A DNA stretch of 64,000 bases. Source: Oceanobacillus senegalensis (lineage in GTDB: Bacteria > Bacillota > Bacilli > Bacillales > Amphibacillaceae). The position numbers were made by a program, and so were the translations under genes. Below the pieces are notes generated by a model that saw only the letters and a list, made by a program, of their open reading frames with translations, searched no databases and was not told the DNA's origin. This document shows, in pieces, positions 35,511-43,900 of this stretch. The stretch spans positions 2,943,008-3,007,007 of the forward strand of contig NZ_LT839648.1 of NCBI RefSeq assembly GCF_900176885.1, in the 5' to 3' direction. Positions within the stretch are counted from its first letter, which is position 1, and the number at the start of each line of letters is the position of its first letter.

Positions 35511-36719
35511 TTACAAAGTAGCTTCTTCTGCTCTCCTTTGATTGGATGCTCTTTCCTTTTTCCCATGTAGAATGTAGTAAAGAAAAATAGATACTAGAAT
35601 GACAAAGACCATCGATAGAAATATACCACGGTATCCTGTAATTGGAACGAGAAATCCAAGTAAGAAAGGTCCTATACCAAGTCCTAATTCATATAGAATA
35701 AAATAAGTAGAAGTAGCCAATCCTACTCTATTAGGTGGAGTTACCTTTATAGCAATTGCTTGAACAATCGAAACAAAGTTACCATAACCTAAACCAATAA
35801 GTGCAGCGGCTACTAAGAGTATTACTCCATGGTGTGCTTGACTAAATACCAACATGCCAAGAGCAAAAATGATAAGACATGGATATACGACGATATTCGG
35901 CCCTTTTTGATCCATCAATTTCCCTGTAAAAGGTCGTAAAAGTAAAACAAAAGTAGCATAGACTAGAAATAAAAATCCCCCAGCCTCTTCTAATTGAATC
36001 TCCTCCATATAAAAAGACAGAAAAGACATAATGCCAGAATAAGCGAAACCAATGACAAGTGCTACAAAAGAGATGGGTACTGCTCTTGGTTCAATAAAAT
36101 TGGAAAGTTTTAACCCCTTTGCACGCTTTCCTTGACTTTTAGTAGATGTTTGGTGACCAGGGATATTCATAGCAGATACCATCACAAGGCAAATAATAGC
36201 TAAGATTAAATTAAATAAAAAAATACTGATATAGTCGTCATCCCGTGTAAATAGGATTCCGATAAATGGACCAATAGCAGAGCCTAATATAGCAGTCATA
36301 CTAAAATAGCCAATTCCTTCCCCTCGTCGGTTTTTAGGAATGATTTGAGCAACGATCGTCCCAGCTGCGGTACTGGCTACTCCCACAGCAATGCCATGTA
36401 AAAGTCTAATAATAAGTAATAATGATAAATTAATAGCTGCATAGTATAATGCGGTAGTAATAATGAAGAAAGTGAGGCCAACCAGTATCGTTTGCCTGCT
36501 ACCTCTATCCTGAATAGTTCTTCCTGTTATTAATCTCCCAACTAAAGAGCCAATAATAAAAATTCCTGATACAAGTCCAGCAACACTTGTAGGAGCATTG
36601 AATTCTTGGACAGCATAGGGAGCAATGGTTACGATTAATACAAAATATACCATCATAACTATAAAATTAATCAAGGATACGAATATAAATTCCTTTGTCC
36701 AAAGTTTTTCCTTACTCAT
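35511..36719 (-). CDS. MFS transporter
   Basis: 402-residue major facilitator with 12 hydrophobic segments. The signature between helices 2 and 3 reads GRLITGRTIQDRGSR and its second-half counterpart RPFTGKLMDQKGPN. RLLHGIAVGVASTAAGTIVA contains the helix-4/5 sequence common in drug and small-molecule transporters. AGGAGGAAATAGT precedes the ATG. The substrate is unknown. It lies on the same strand as the esterase and FAD monooxygenase genes, 316 bases downstream of the former and behind a terminator, so it is probably transcribed separately. Confidence 0.9.
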   Translation of the reverse strand: MSKEKLWTKEFIFVSLINFIVMMVYFVLIVTIAPYAVQEFNAPTSVAGLVSGIFIIGSLVGRLITGRTIQDRGSRQTILVGLTFFIITTALYYAAINLSLLLIIRLLHGIAVGVASTAAGTIVAQIIPKNRRGEGIGYFSMTAILGSAIGPFIGILFTRDDDYISIFLFNLILAIICLVMVSAMNIPGHQTSTKSQGKRAKGLKLSNFIEPRAVPISFVALVIGFAYSGIMSFLSFYMEEIQLEEAGGFLFLVYATFVLLLRPFTGKLMDQKGPNIVVYPCLIIFALGMLVFSQAHHGVILLVAAALIGLGYGNFVSIVQAIAIKVTPPNRVGLATSTYFILYELGLGIGPFLLGFLVPITGYRGIFLSMVFVILVSIFLYYILHGKKERASNQRRAEEATL

Positions 36720-36987
36720 ACTATTTCCTCCTAAATCTCTTCGAAAAAAGTCAATTCCAACTGGCTTTCTTACTGTTTTTCTCTACCATTTAAATGAAGT
36801 TTTTCTACATCCAAGTTTTGAAAAGATATGTGTTTGTTGCAATTGGTTCAATCCATTAATTATTAGAGAGCAGATGTAAATAATAAATTCGTTGAATACT
36901 CCATTCTGGCTTTCTATCAAGATATTACATAAAAGCTAATGGTTAGGACTTTTCGATTTCAATGAAAGTGTAATTTTGTTTTTAAAA
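36720..36987. other. Upstream region of the MFS gene
   Basis: About 270 AT-rich bases before the MFS start. No gene, repeat or firm promoter match was seen. Confidence 0.35.
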
Positions 36988-37024
36988 ATAAGTGACTGAC
37001 ATGTTGTTCAGCCACTTATTTTTT
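36988..37024. terminator. Terminator of the esterase gene
   Basis: AAATAAGTGACTGA pairs with TCAGCCACTTATTT (one mismatch) around a short loop, with A and T tracts on both sides, 11 bases from the esterase stop codon. Confidence 0.85.
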
Positions 37025-37034
37025 CAGGATATAA

Positions 37035-37964
37035 CTAGATTCCTTTTTTTAAGAAATCACCAGTAAGACGATAAACATCCTTGTATTCATCTAGGTGCGT
37101 CCATTTAGCTAAGAATCCGTGTATGGTACCTTCATACCGTTTCATCATCACTTCGACACCAGCATTCTTCAATTTCTCAGCATAGAGCTCTCCTTCATCA
37201 CGAAGCGGGTCATGTTCCGCTGTGATAACTAATGCTGATGGAAGGTTTTCCAAGCTTTCTGCTTTGATTGGTGAAACAAGTGGATTCGTTGGATCAGCGC
37301 CACCAGATAAATAAAATGAATTATATTCAGGCAGTGCATCTGTTTCTAAACCATTCCCTTTTCTGTTTTCCATTAGTGACAAATAACGGTTCCTGTCAAA
37401 ATCCAGATCTAAGGATGGGTAGTATAATATTTGTTTGGTAATCGTAAATTCTTTTTTCTCCTTTGCCACCAAGGATACCGCAGCAGCTAGGTTGCCACCT
37501 GAGCTATCCCCAGCAACCGCAAGATTCTCCCCGTCCCAATTCAATTCATCTATATGCTCTCTTGCCCATTTTGTCACATTGTAGCAATCTTCCAATGCCG
37601 CCGGAAAAGGATGTTCGGGAGCAAGGCAGTAATCAACAGAAATGACTTTATACCCGGACTCCATCGCAATCGGCCGGACAATCTCATCATGACTTTCTAA
37701 ACTACCTGAGAAAAAGGCTCCACCGTGAAAATACATTAAAATTGGATAAGCGTCTTTTAGTTCTGGTGTATAGATTCGAACATTTACATCTCCTTCTTTA
37801 GTAGGAATGGTTTGCTCTTCAACAGAATGAACCTGTACACGCTCCTCCAGCGGTATTACGGGTGTGTTCATTGCATTCCTATGCTCTTCTGGTATGATTT
37901 TTTGATTAGAATCAGACTGAGGCATTGATTCTAAGAATTGATGAATTGCAGGATGTAACACCAT
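37035..37964 (-). CDS. Alpha/beta hydrolase fold-3 esterase (HSL family)
   Basis: 309-residue hormone-sensitive-lipase family esterase. The oxyanion motif is HGGAFFSGS, the nucleophile motif GDSSGGNLAAA, the acid region ITAEHDPLRDEGE and the histidine HGFLAKW. It should hydrolyse short acyl or aryl esters in the cytoplasm. AAGGAGGAG precedes ATG 37964. It lies downstream of the FAD monooxygenase gene with the dispersed element and a plus-strand terminator between them. A joint aromatic or ester-degrading role under the TetR regulator is plausible but not shown. Confidence 0.9.
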   Translation of the reverse strand: MVLHPAIHQFLESMPQSDSNQKIIPEEHRNAMNTPVIPLEERVQVHSVEEQTIPTKEGDVNVRIYTPELKDAYPILMYFHGGAFFSGSLESHDEIVRPIAMESGYKVISVDYCLAPEHPFPAALEDCYNVTKWAREHIDELNWDGENLAVAGDSSGGNLAAAVSLVAKEKKEFTITKQILYYPSLDLDFDRNRYLSLMENRKGNGLETDALPEYNSFYLSGGADPTNPLVSPIKAESLENLPSALVITAEHDPLRDEGELYAEKLKNAGVEVMMKRYEGTIHGFLAKWTHLDEYKDVYRLTGDFLKKGI

Positions 37965-37992
37965 TTGTAAAACTCCTCCTTATTTTTATAAA

Positions 37993-38148
37993 ATGAATCT
38001 TCAATCAGAGACCCACTGAAAAAAGGAACAAAGGCTAAAGTCGCAACGTCCGTTACAACGCCTCCTGAGACCTACGTCCTGTAGGGCCGAACGAATCGGG
38101 ATTTTAGGGTCAGTCTATACCACAAGGGTATAACTGATTCTTTTTTCC
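37993..38148 (+). repeat. Dispersed structured element, copy 2
   Basis: Second copy of the element at 13326, aligned through AATCTTCAATCAG, AAAGGCTAAAGTCGCAA, GTCCG and CCGAACGAA followed by CGGG. It ends with an intrinsic-terminator shape on the plus strand. It lies antisense to the surrounding minus-strand genes. Confidence 0.7.
38110..38148 (+). terminator. Terminator-like hairpin ending element copy 2
   Basis: CAGT-C-TATACC pairs with GGGTATA-A-CTG around ACAA and is followed by ATTCTTTTTT. It would stop plus-strand transcription of the element itself. Confidence 0.75.
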
Positions 38149-38161
38149 TTTATTTTTAGAT

Positions 38162-38189
38162 GGGGATATTACTGCACCTTACCCTGCGA
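38162..38189 (-). repeat. CAGTAATA motif, copy 3
   Basis: On the minus strand GTAAGGTGCAGTAATATCCCC lies about 10 bases after the FAD monooxygenase stop. It shares the flank TCGCAGG with copy 1. Confidence 0.6.
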
Positions 38190-38198
38190 TACATAGTG

Positions 38199-39308
38199 TC
38201 ATATACCTAATGCTTCTTTTTCTGGAAAAGCCGTCTCAGCCTTTACATTTGGAGACTGGCGTGATAATTCTTGATAATGACGGGTCATCGGCTTTCTGCG
38301 TGATTCATAGATTTTCAGGGCATCTTGTATTGTGTCAGTTTCCTCTATAGATTCTGCTAAAACACCTGCATCTTGTATCGCCATATTCGCACCTTGACCA
38401 CGATGATGGAGCATCGCATGAGCAGCATCCCCAAGTAATCCGATACAATTAGAGGTCCAACAGTTAATCGGATCAATATCAAAAACGGCGCGACAGGTAA
38501 AATCTTCAGCAATCATTGCCATTTCCCGAAATTTAGGATCAAATTCTTTTAAGTGCTGTAATATATCTTCTCTGCTTACCTCTGGATGCCACGAAGCGTC
38601 ATCAGAACGGACGGTAATATCATAAGAAACTTGATTTCGATGGTGCAGCGGCATTAGATAAATATGAGCACCGCTCTCAGCCACAAAGACTCTAAATATG
38701 TCATTGACAACAAAATATGCATCCTTTTCTTTTAAAATGGTCCGATACGCATGCATTCCAGAATAAATCGGCTCTGCATCACTGAAGAATTGTCTCCGTA
38801 TAGTGGATCGTATTCCATCTGCCGCAATGACTAAATCAGCTTCCACCTTCTTGCCATTTTCGAAATAAACTTCCGCATAATCATCATGTTCGGTAATTGA
38901 CTTACATCTGTGCTCTAAGTGGACATTTTGAGGTGGGACATGATTTAAGAGAATATCTATTAAATCTGCCCGGTGAATTAATCTTGCCCATGTTTCCTCC
39001 GGATTGTCAGTTAAAACCGGCCATGCTTCCTTTACTAAGACTTCTCCATGCGCTGTTGCTACATCCATATAGTTACTTACAGAACTCTTCTGTACAATTT
39101 CATCATAAATCCCCCACTTTTTAAAAAAATCTAACGTCGGAGGTCTCATTCCAATCCCAGCACCAACTTCTTTAATGGCTGTTGCTTGTTCGTAAAGATC
39201 TGCTTTTATTCCTTTCCTATGCAGCGCAACTGCCGCCGCTGCTCCACCAATACCTGCCCCAATAATAGCAACCCTTAATTCAGATTTTTGCTTGTCTTTG
39301 AACCGCAT
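38199..39308 (-). CDS. FAD-dependent aromatic monooxygenase (salicylate hydroxylase-like)
   Basis: 369-residue group A flavoprotein monooxygenase. The motifs are AIIGAGIGGAAAAVALHRKG (FAD dinucleotide fold), a DG motif in LVIAADGIRSTIRRQF, and GD in CIGLLGDAAHAMLHHRGQGANMAI. The order and length match salicylate hydroxylase and 3-hydroxybenzoate 6-hydroxylase types, which hydroxylate an aromatic ring with NAD(P)H and O2. GGAGGGAAG precedes ATG 39308. It is divergent from a TetR gene, which probably represses it. No ring-cleavage dioxygenase is nearby, so the pathway is incomplete in this window. Confidence 0.88.
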   Translation of the reverse strand: MRFKDKQKSELRVAIIGAGIGGAAAAVALHRKGIKADLYEQATAIKEVGAGIGMRPPTLDFFKKWGIYDEIVQKSSVSNYMDVATAHGEVLVKEAWPVLTDNPEETWARLIHRADLIDILLNHVPPQNVHLEHRCKSITEHDDYAEVYFENGKKVEADLVIAADGIRSTIRRQFFSDAEPIYSGMHAYRTILKEKDAYFVVNDIFRVFVAESGAHIYLMPLHHRNQVSYDITVRSDDASWHPEVSREDILQHLKEFDPKFREMAMIAEDFTCRAVFDIDPINCWTSNCIGLLGDAAHAMLHHRGQGANMAIQDAGVLAESIEETDTIQDALKIYESRRKPMTRHYQELSRQSPNVKAETAFPEKEALGI

Positions 39309-39601
39309 AAATAACTTCCCTCCAAATTACAAATTTTGTACCCATAGTCCACTTATGCACTTTGGGTAAATAACTGTACCTCGAGTTCATATTACTAATA
39401 TAAAAGCGAAAAAATCAAAGGGGTTTTTTAAATTGATTCAAAATAACTAAATTTTACACCGGTTCTTTATGACCGGTTTCTTGATTTTTCTTTACTCTTC
39501 ATGTAATCTAAATTGAGTAAAAAGTTGTATTGTTTACACAGATAAAACAATAATATTACCCTGAACCATTTACCTAAAAAATAACCATAAGGAATGAGTT
39601 T

Positions 39602-40225
39602 ATGACAGGACCATTTTCTAAAAAACAAGTCCAACATAATCGCGAAGTATACATCCTTCAAGTTGCTGAAGAATTATTAATTGAAAAGGGTTATTTTGAC
39701 ATGTCAATGGATGAAATAGCATCTCGTGTTGGGATTAGTAAGGTAACACTTTATAGACATTTTAAGTCAAAAGAGGATCTTATCTTTTCACTGTTTTTCC
39801 GGGATTTTCCTGATTTTTCTAAGGATCTTGAACAGATAACAATGAAGGACCTTCCTATATTGAAAAAAATAGAAAACATGACTTATTTGAGTCTCTTGAA
39901 CTTTTTGCAAAGAGATTCAGAAATACCCTTATCCCTTATCTCTTTATTAGGTGATCTTCCAATATTCCTAAAAACGAAAGAAAAGGAAATTGAAAAAATC
40001 GAACAGACATTAGCAGATTATTTAATTCCAGTACTTAAGGAAGGACAAACTAAGGGTGTAGTTGATGTGTCAATTCCACCTGAACTTCTATTAAAAACAT
40101 TTTTTGGAATCATTTCCTCATATAGCTTAAAAAACAAAACAATAGAGAATAATTTAGGTAAAAAGGACCTAGCCGAAATGGGTACACGACTTTATATGAA
40201 AGCCATTACTGCTTCCAATCAGTAA
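39602..40225 (+). CDS. TetR family transcriptional regulator
   Basis: 207-residue TetR repressor. The helix-turn-helix (about residues 15-60) reads MSMDEIASRVGISKVTLYRH then FKSKEDLIFS, followed by a variable helical ligand domain. AAGGAATG precedes ATG 39602. It is divergent from the FAD monooxygenase across 293 bases, so that gene and its own promoter are the likely targets. The inducer is unknown. A terminator follows at 40246. Confidence 0.9.
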   Translation: MTGPFSKKQVQHNREVYILQVAEELLIEKGYFDMSMDEIASRVGISKVTLYRHFKSKEDLIFSLFFRDFPDFSKDLEQITMKDLPILKKIENMTYLSLLNFLQRDSEIPLSLISLLGDLPIFLKTKEKEIEKIEQTLADYLIPVLKEGQTKGVVDVSIPPELLLKTFFGIISSYSLKNKTIENNLGKKDLAEMGTRLYMKAITASNQ

Positions 40226-40245
40226 CTATCCTAAATAGAGTACAT

Positions 40246-40276
40246 AACGCCAATTTATTAATAGATTGGCGTTTAT
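40246..40276 (+). terminator. Terminator of the TetR gene
   Basis: AACGCCAAT and ATTGGCGTT pair perfectly around a 10-base loop, followed by TATT, 21 bases after the stop. Confidence 0.85.
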
Positions 40277-40742
40277 TCATACCTGATGCTAGCGGTGAAG
40301 GGTGAGACCATAGCCAAAATGCATCACTAAGAACCACTCCTCTTGCTCCAACATCTAGCTAGGGATATGATATTTATGTTTTAGATCATAGAAATCCAAC
40401 CAATTCATCCATGAAATGATAAGAAAATATATCAATCAAGCAAGTGACTATTTAGTCTTTCTTTATTTTTGTGGTTAATACCTGTATATATTTGGGTTAA
40501 CTATCCATTCACATATAAAAAGATATGGGGTTATTTTATTTTACGAATAAAGGTAAAATTATAATAAATAAGATACATTCATTTTACCTAAGATCCAGAA
40601 TTTGGATGGAAATATGCTACGATAGAGTTATAGAAAAATTAAAACGAAATACCATGTAAATTGAAAATCATTTTGGTTTTATGAAATTAAAATATTTACT
40701 AGAGTGATGGTTATAATAGGGAAATTTTTTTGGATGTAAGCA
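40277..40742. other. Intergenic stretch between TetR gene and repeat element
   Basis: About 470 AT-rich bases with stop codons in every frame. I see no gene or RNA signature. Confidence 0.4.
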
Positions 40743-40930
40743 GAGGGATGGTTCCCTTTGACGCACTCCACTGGAAAAGCGGAACCGTACGGTCATGAGC
40801 TTTCCTACCGTCTTTTCTTTCCTTGGTTACCACGCACGAAAGCCTGTGCATTCGCTGTCCTTTAGCGAATGGCACAGGCCTTATAGTTGTTCCTAACCAA
40901 TCATATAATGCACCACTGAGAACCGTCCCT
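40743..40930. repeat. 188-bp element with inverted GGGACGGTTC ends
   Basis: Starts AGAGGGATGGTTCCCTTTGA and ends GAGAACCGTCCCT, inverted copies of the GGGACGGTTC repeat. Inside, 40842-40879 forms a strong hairpin, GCCTGTGC-ATTCGCT pairing with AGCGAAT-G-GCACAGGC. It has no reading frame. It lies directly downstream of the surface phosphoesterase gene and may end its transcription or be a miniature inverted-repeat element. Confidence 0.6.
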
Positions 40931-40949
40931 ATAATTCATTCTGATCCAC

Positions 40950-43900
40950 TCATTCCACTACGAACTTGTTCTTTACTTCTACTTCGTTCATTTCAAATGT
41001 TTGTTTACTATCACCGTTAATGACGATGAGGGTTGTTTCTTTTTCACTTAGGATGCTGACTTGTTTTTTGGTTAGTAGTAGGCGTCGTTTCTTTTTCTTG
41101 TTGGTGATGTCGATGGTTACGACTGCACCATGCTCGATGGCTCGTAGGTCTTTAGAATGTACGGTTGCTGTTCCGTTATTTTTCTTCGGTTTGATTTCAG
41201 CGACTGGTCGTTCTTCCCCTTCCTCTGAATTTTCATCCTCCTCATCGGAACCTTCGTCGTCCTTACTTCCTTTTACAATGGTCCAAATGTCTGAGGTTGC
41301 TTCACCAGTATATTCATCGGCTGCAACGGCGTACCATGCATAGTTCTCGCCTGCTTCTAATCCGTTCCATTCGACCTCTGCTGTTTCTCCACTAGGTACA
41401 TCTGCAACTTTTCCAATTTCGTTGTCCGTATAAACGTTCACGGAGAAGGAATCGGTTGCGATGCGTTTTTCCTGTACGGTTAAATCTAAATCAATGGTGA
41501 ATTCATCTTTTTCTGGATAGGCATCGGTATCGTAGAAATTGTAATCATCCATGTATGGAGAAAACGTATTGACAATGACTCGATTGTTATCCTGGTCAAA
41601 ATGAAGCAGTCTCATGTAGCCTTGACCACCCTCTGGTCCTGCCTGGTAATCGGCAAGCATTTGATATACGGTGCGGTCAGGGGAACCGTCTCCATCATCA
41701 TCAATTTCATCGATATAGGTTTGGGCTTCATGATAATGTCCGCTTAGTACAGCAATCACATTTTCATTTGGCACAACGATTTCGTTGTATAATTTTTCCC
41801 CAAGTGGGTGTCTTGTTCCAGTTGCTAATAGATATTCATGGAAATTCAAAATTGCTTTTCGATCAGGATGCGCTTCTAGTACGTCATTCACCCAGGCAAT
41901 TCCTTCATCGGTGACATCCCAGCCAAGGTAGACCATGATATAATCGTTTCCACCAACGGAGATTAAATCATAATGTCCACGGTTATTCTTGTAGCTGGCA
42001 CCATAGTATGGCTTATCCTCGAAACGATCCTCACCAAAATATTGATAGTATTGTGTGTAATCATTGGCAATACCACCGACATCATGGTTTCCAGCTAATA
42101 CGCCATATGGAATATTATGCTCATCCAACGTTCCCATGTATTCGTCGGCATGATTCCATTGATATTCCTCAGTCGATACATCCACTAAATCTCCGGTATG
42201 GAACACATATTCAATCTTCAGTTCATCCTTATTTTCCGCAATCCACTGGGTTTGTCGTTCAAAAATATGTGGATAGCTCTCTGCATAATATTGAGTATCG
42301 GACATCCAGACAAAAGTATAGTCATACTCTTCTGGTGAGCTTGGAATTTCATCCTGGACAAGGACTTGAACCTTCGAATCCTGGACAAATTCGCTAACCT
42401 CAACTTCCACACTCAATTCAAAGTCTTCCTTACCTGCAATTTGGTAGGTTACTAATTTCCAATCCTTTTCCACATGGCTCCATGCATACATCGATACCTT
42501 TCTACCTTCGAGGGAATTTCCTTGCCAAACCAGCTCGACGACATCTTTTTCATCCACTTTTTCATCAATGGTTACCTCAAAACGATGATACGGGAACTGT
42601 GTATCCGAATCGGTCGTCAGGTATTTTCCATCGATATCAGAAACGTTTGCGATATCCTCTGGGCTAAAGGCTTCCTCACCCTCGGGTACCATTGTTTGCG
42701 GTGGCTCGGTGTCCGCCGCATTTTCCCAGGCTTGGACATGCTCGGTTTGACTTGGATCATAGTGATAACCCTTATAGAAGGTAACGTCCATTTCATCCTC
42801 TGTTGGATCCGTGACGCGAACTTGAAGCTTCGGATTCCCATCCACAGTCGCCCCAGCTTCCGGCGCGATTAATTCAGGCTGGTCTGGATTTTCCGCAACA
42901 ACGGTAAAGGAAACTACTTCTTCACGCTCATTTCCTACTGCATCCGTTGCTACAACCCTCAGCACATGTTCACCTGGTTCAAGCTCGGAGGATGCTGTTT
43001 CATACGGCACTTCCAATTCCTCGCCATCCAGCGTCACCTTTACCGCTTCGACTCCAGCAGTTTCATCTGTCGCCTCCGCATCAATGGAAAAGGCACCCTT
43101 GTATTCCTCTCCATCCGTAACAGTAGTTTCCACAGCTGGTGCGGTGTTGTCAACCAGTATGGTCGCTTGTTTTTCCTCATCGCTATCCTTTACGGTAATC
43201 ACATGCTCACCATCTGCAACCTGTGTTGTATCCCAATCGTGGGTTTGAGATTCGGCATGCTCGTTGGTAATTTTGAAGCTAAAATCCTCAAATGGATGCC
43301 CATCATTCATTCCCATGGATCTGGTCGGATCGGCGAAATTCGGATCTCTTACAATCGATCCATCTGATAAAACCAAGCGAACATTTCGTATCTCGTAATT
43401 ATCACGGTTTTCCTTGGATTCTAAATCATACGGAGAAGCTTTGTTTCCAGACCGAACCGTTATGGTATTTTCCCCAACGGTTAAATCATCTGGGTTGATC
43501 GGAACACTGAACGTTTTCCACTCGGTGAGCCAGTCCTTATCCATCATGAGAAGAATCTCATCCCCCATCGTGACGGCATTTTTGAAATACGTATTCAGCC
43601 CGTTTACTTCTAGAGCAAAATAAGCAGGGCGCTCCACGGAAGCATATGTGTCCGTTATCTCCTCCCCATCAATCTTTAGGCTCACGTCATCGGTGGCATC
43701 CTCTCTGGAGGTCCCTTTTAAGATGACATTGCCACTTAAAACCTCTTTCTCACTCACGTTTAAACGTAGGCTCTCATTTTTAAAATCACTAGTCACTGCG
43801 ATTTCGAAGGTTTCACTCGTTACCTCATTCATACCATCAGACACGGTAAAATAGTATTCTACCTTTTTGTTTCCAATCAATTCTGGGGAGTAGATGGTAT

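Noticed and set aside
40950-41100. Sortase or S-layer anchor on the 1684-residue protein
   Set aside because: The C-terminus has no LPXTG, no hydrophobic helix and no SLH repeats.
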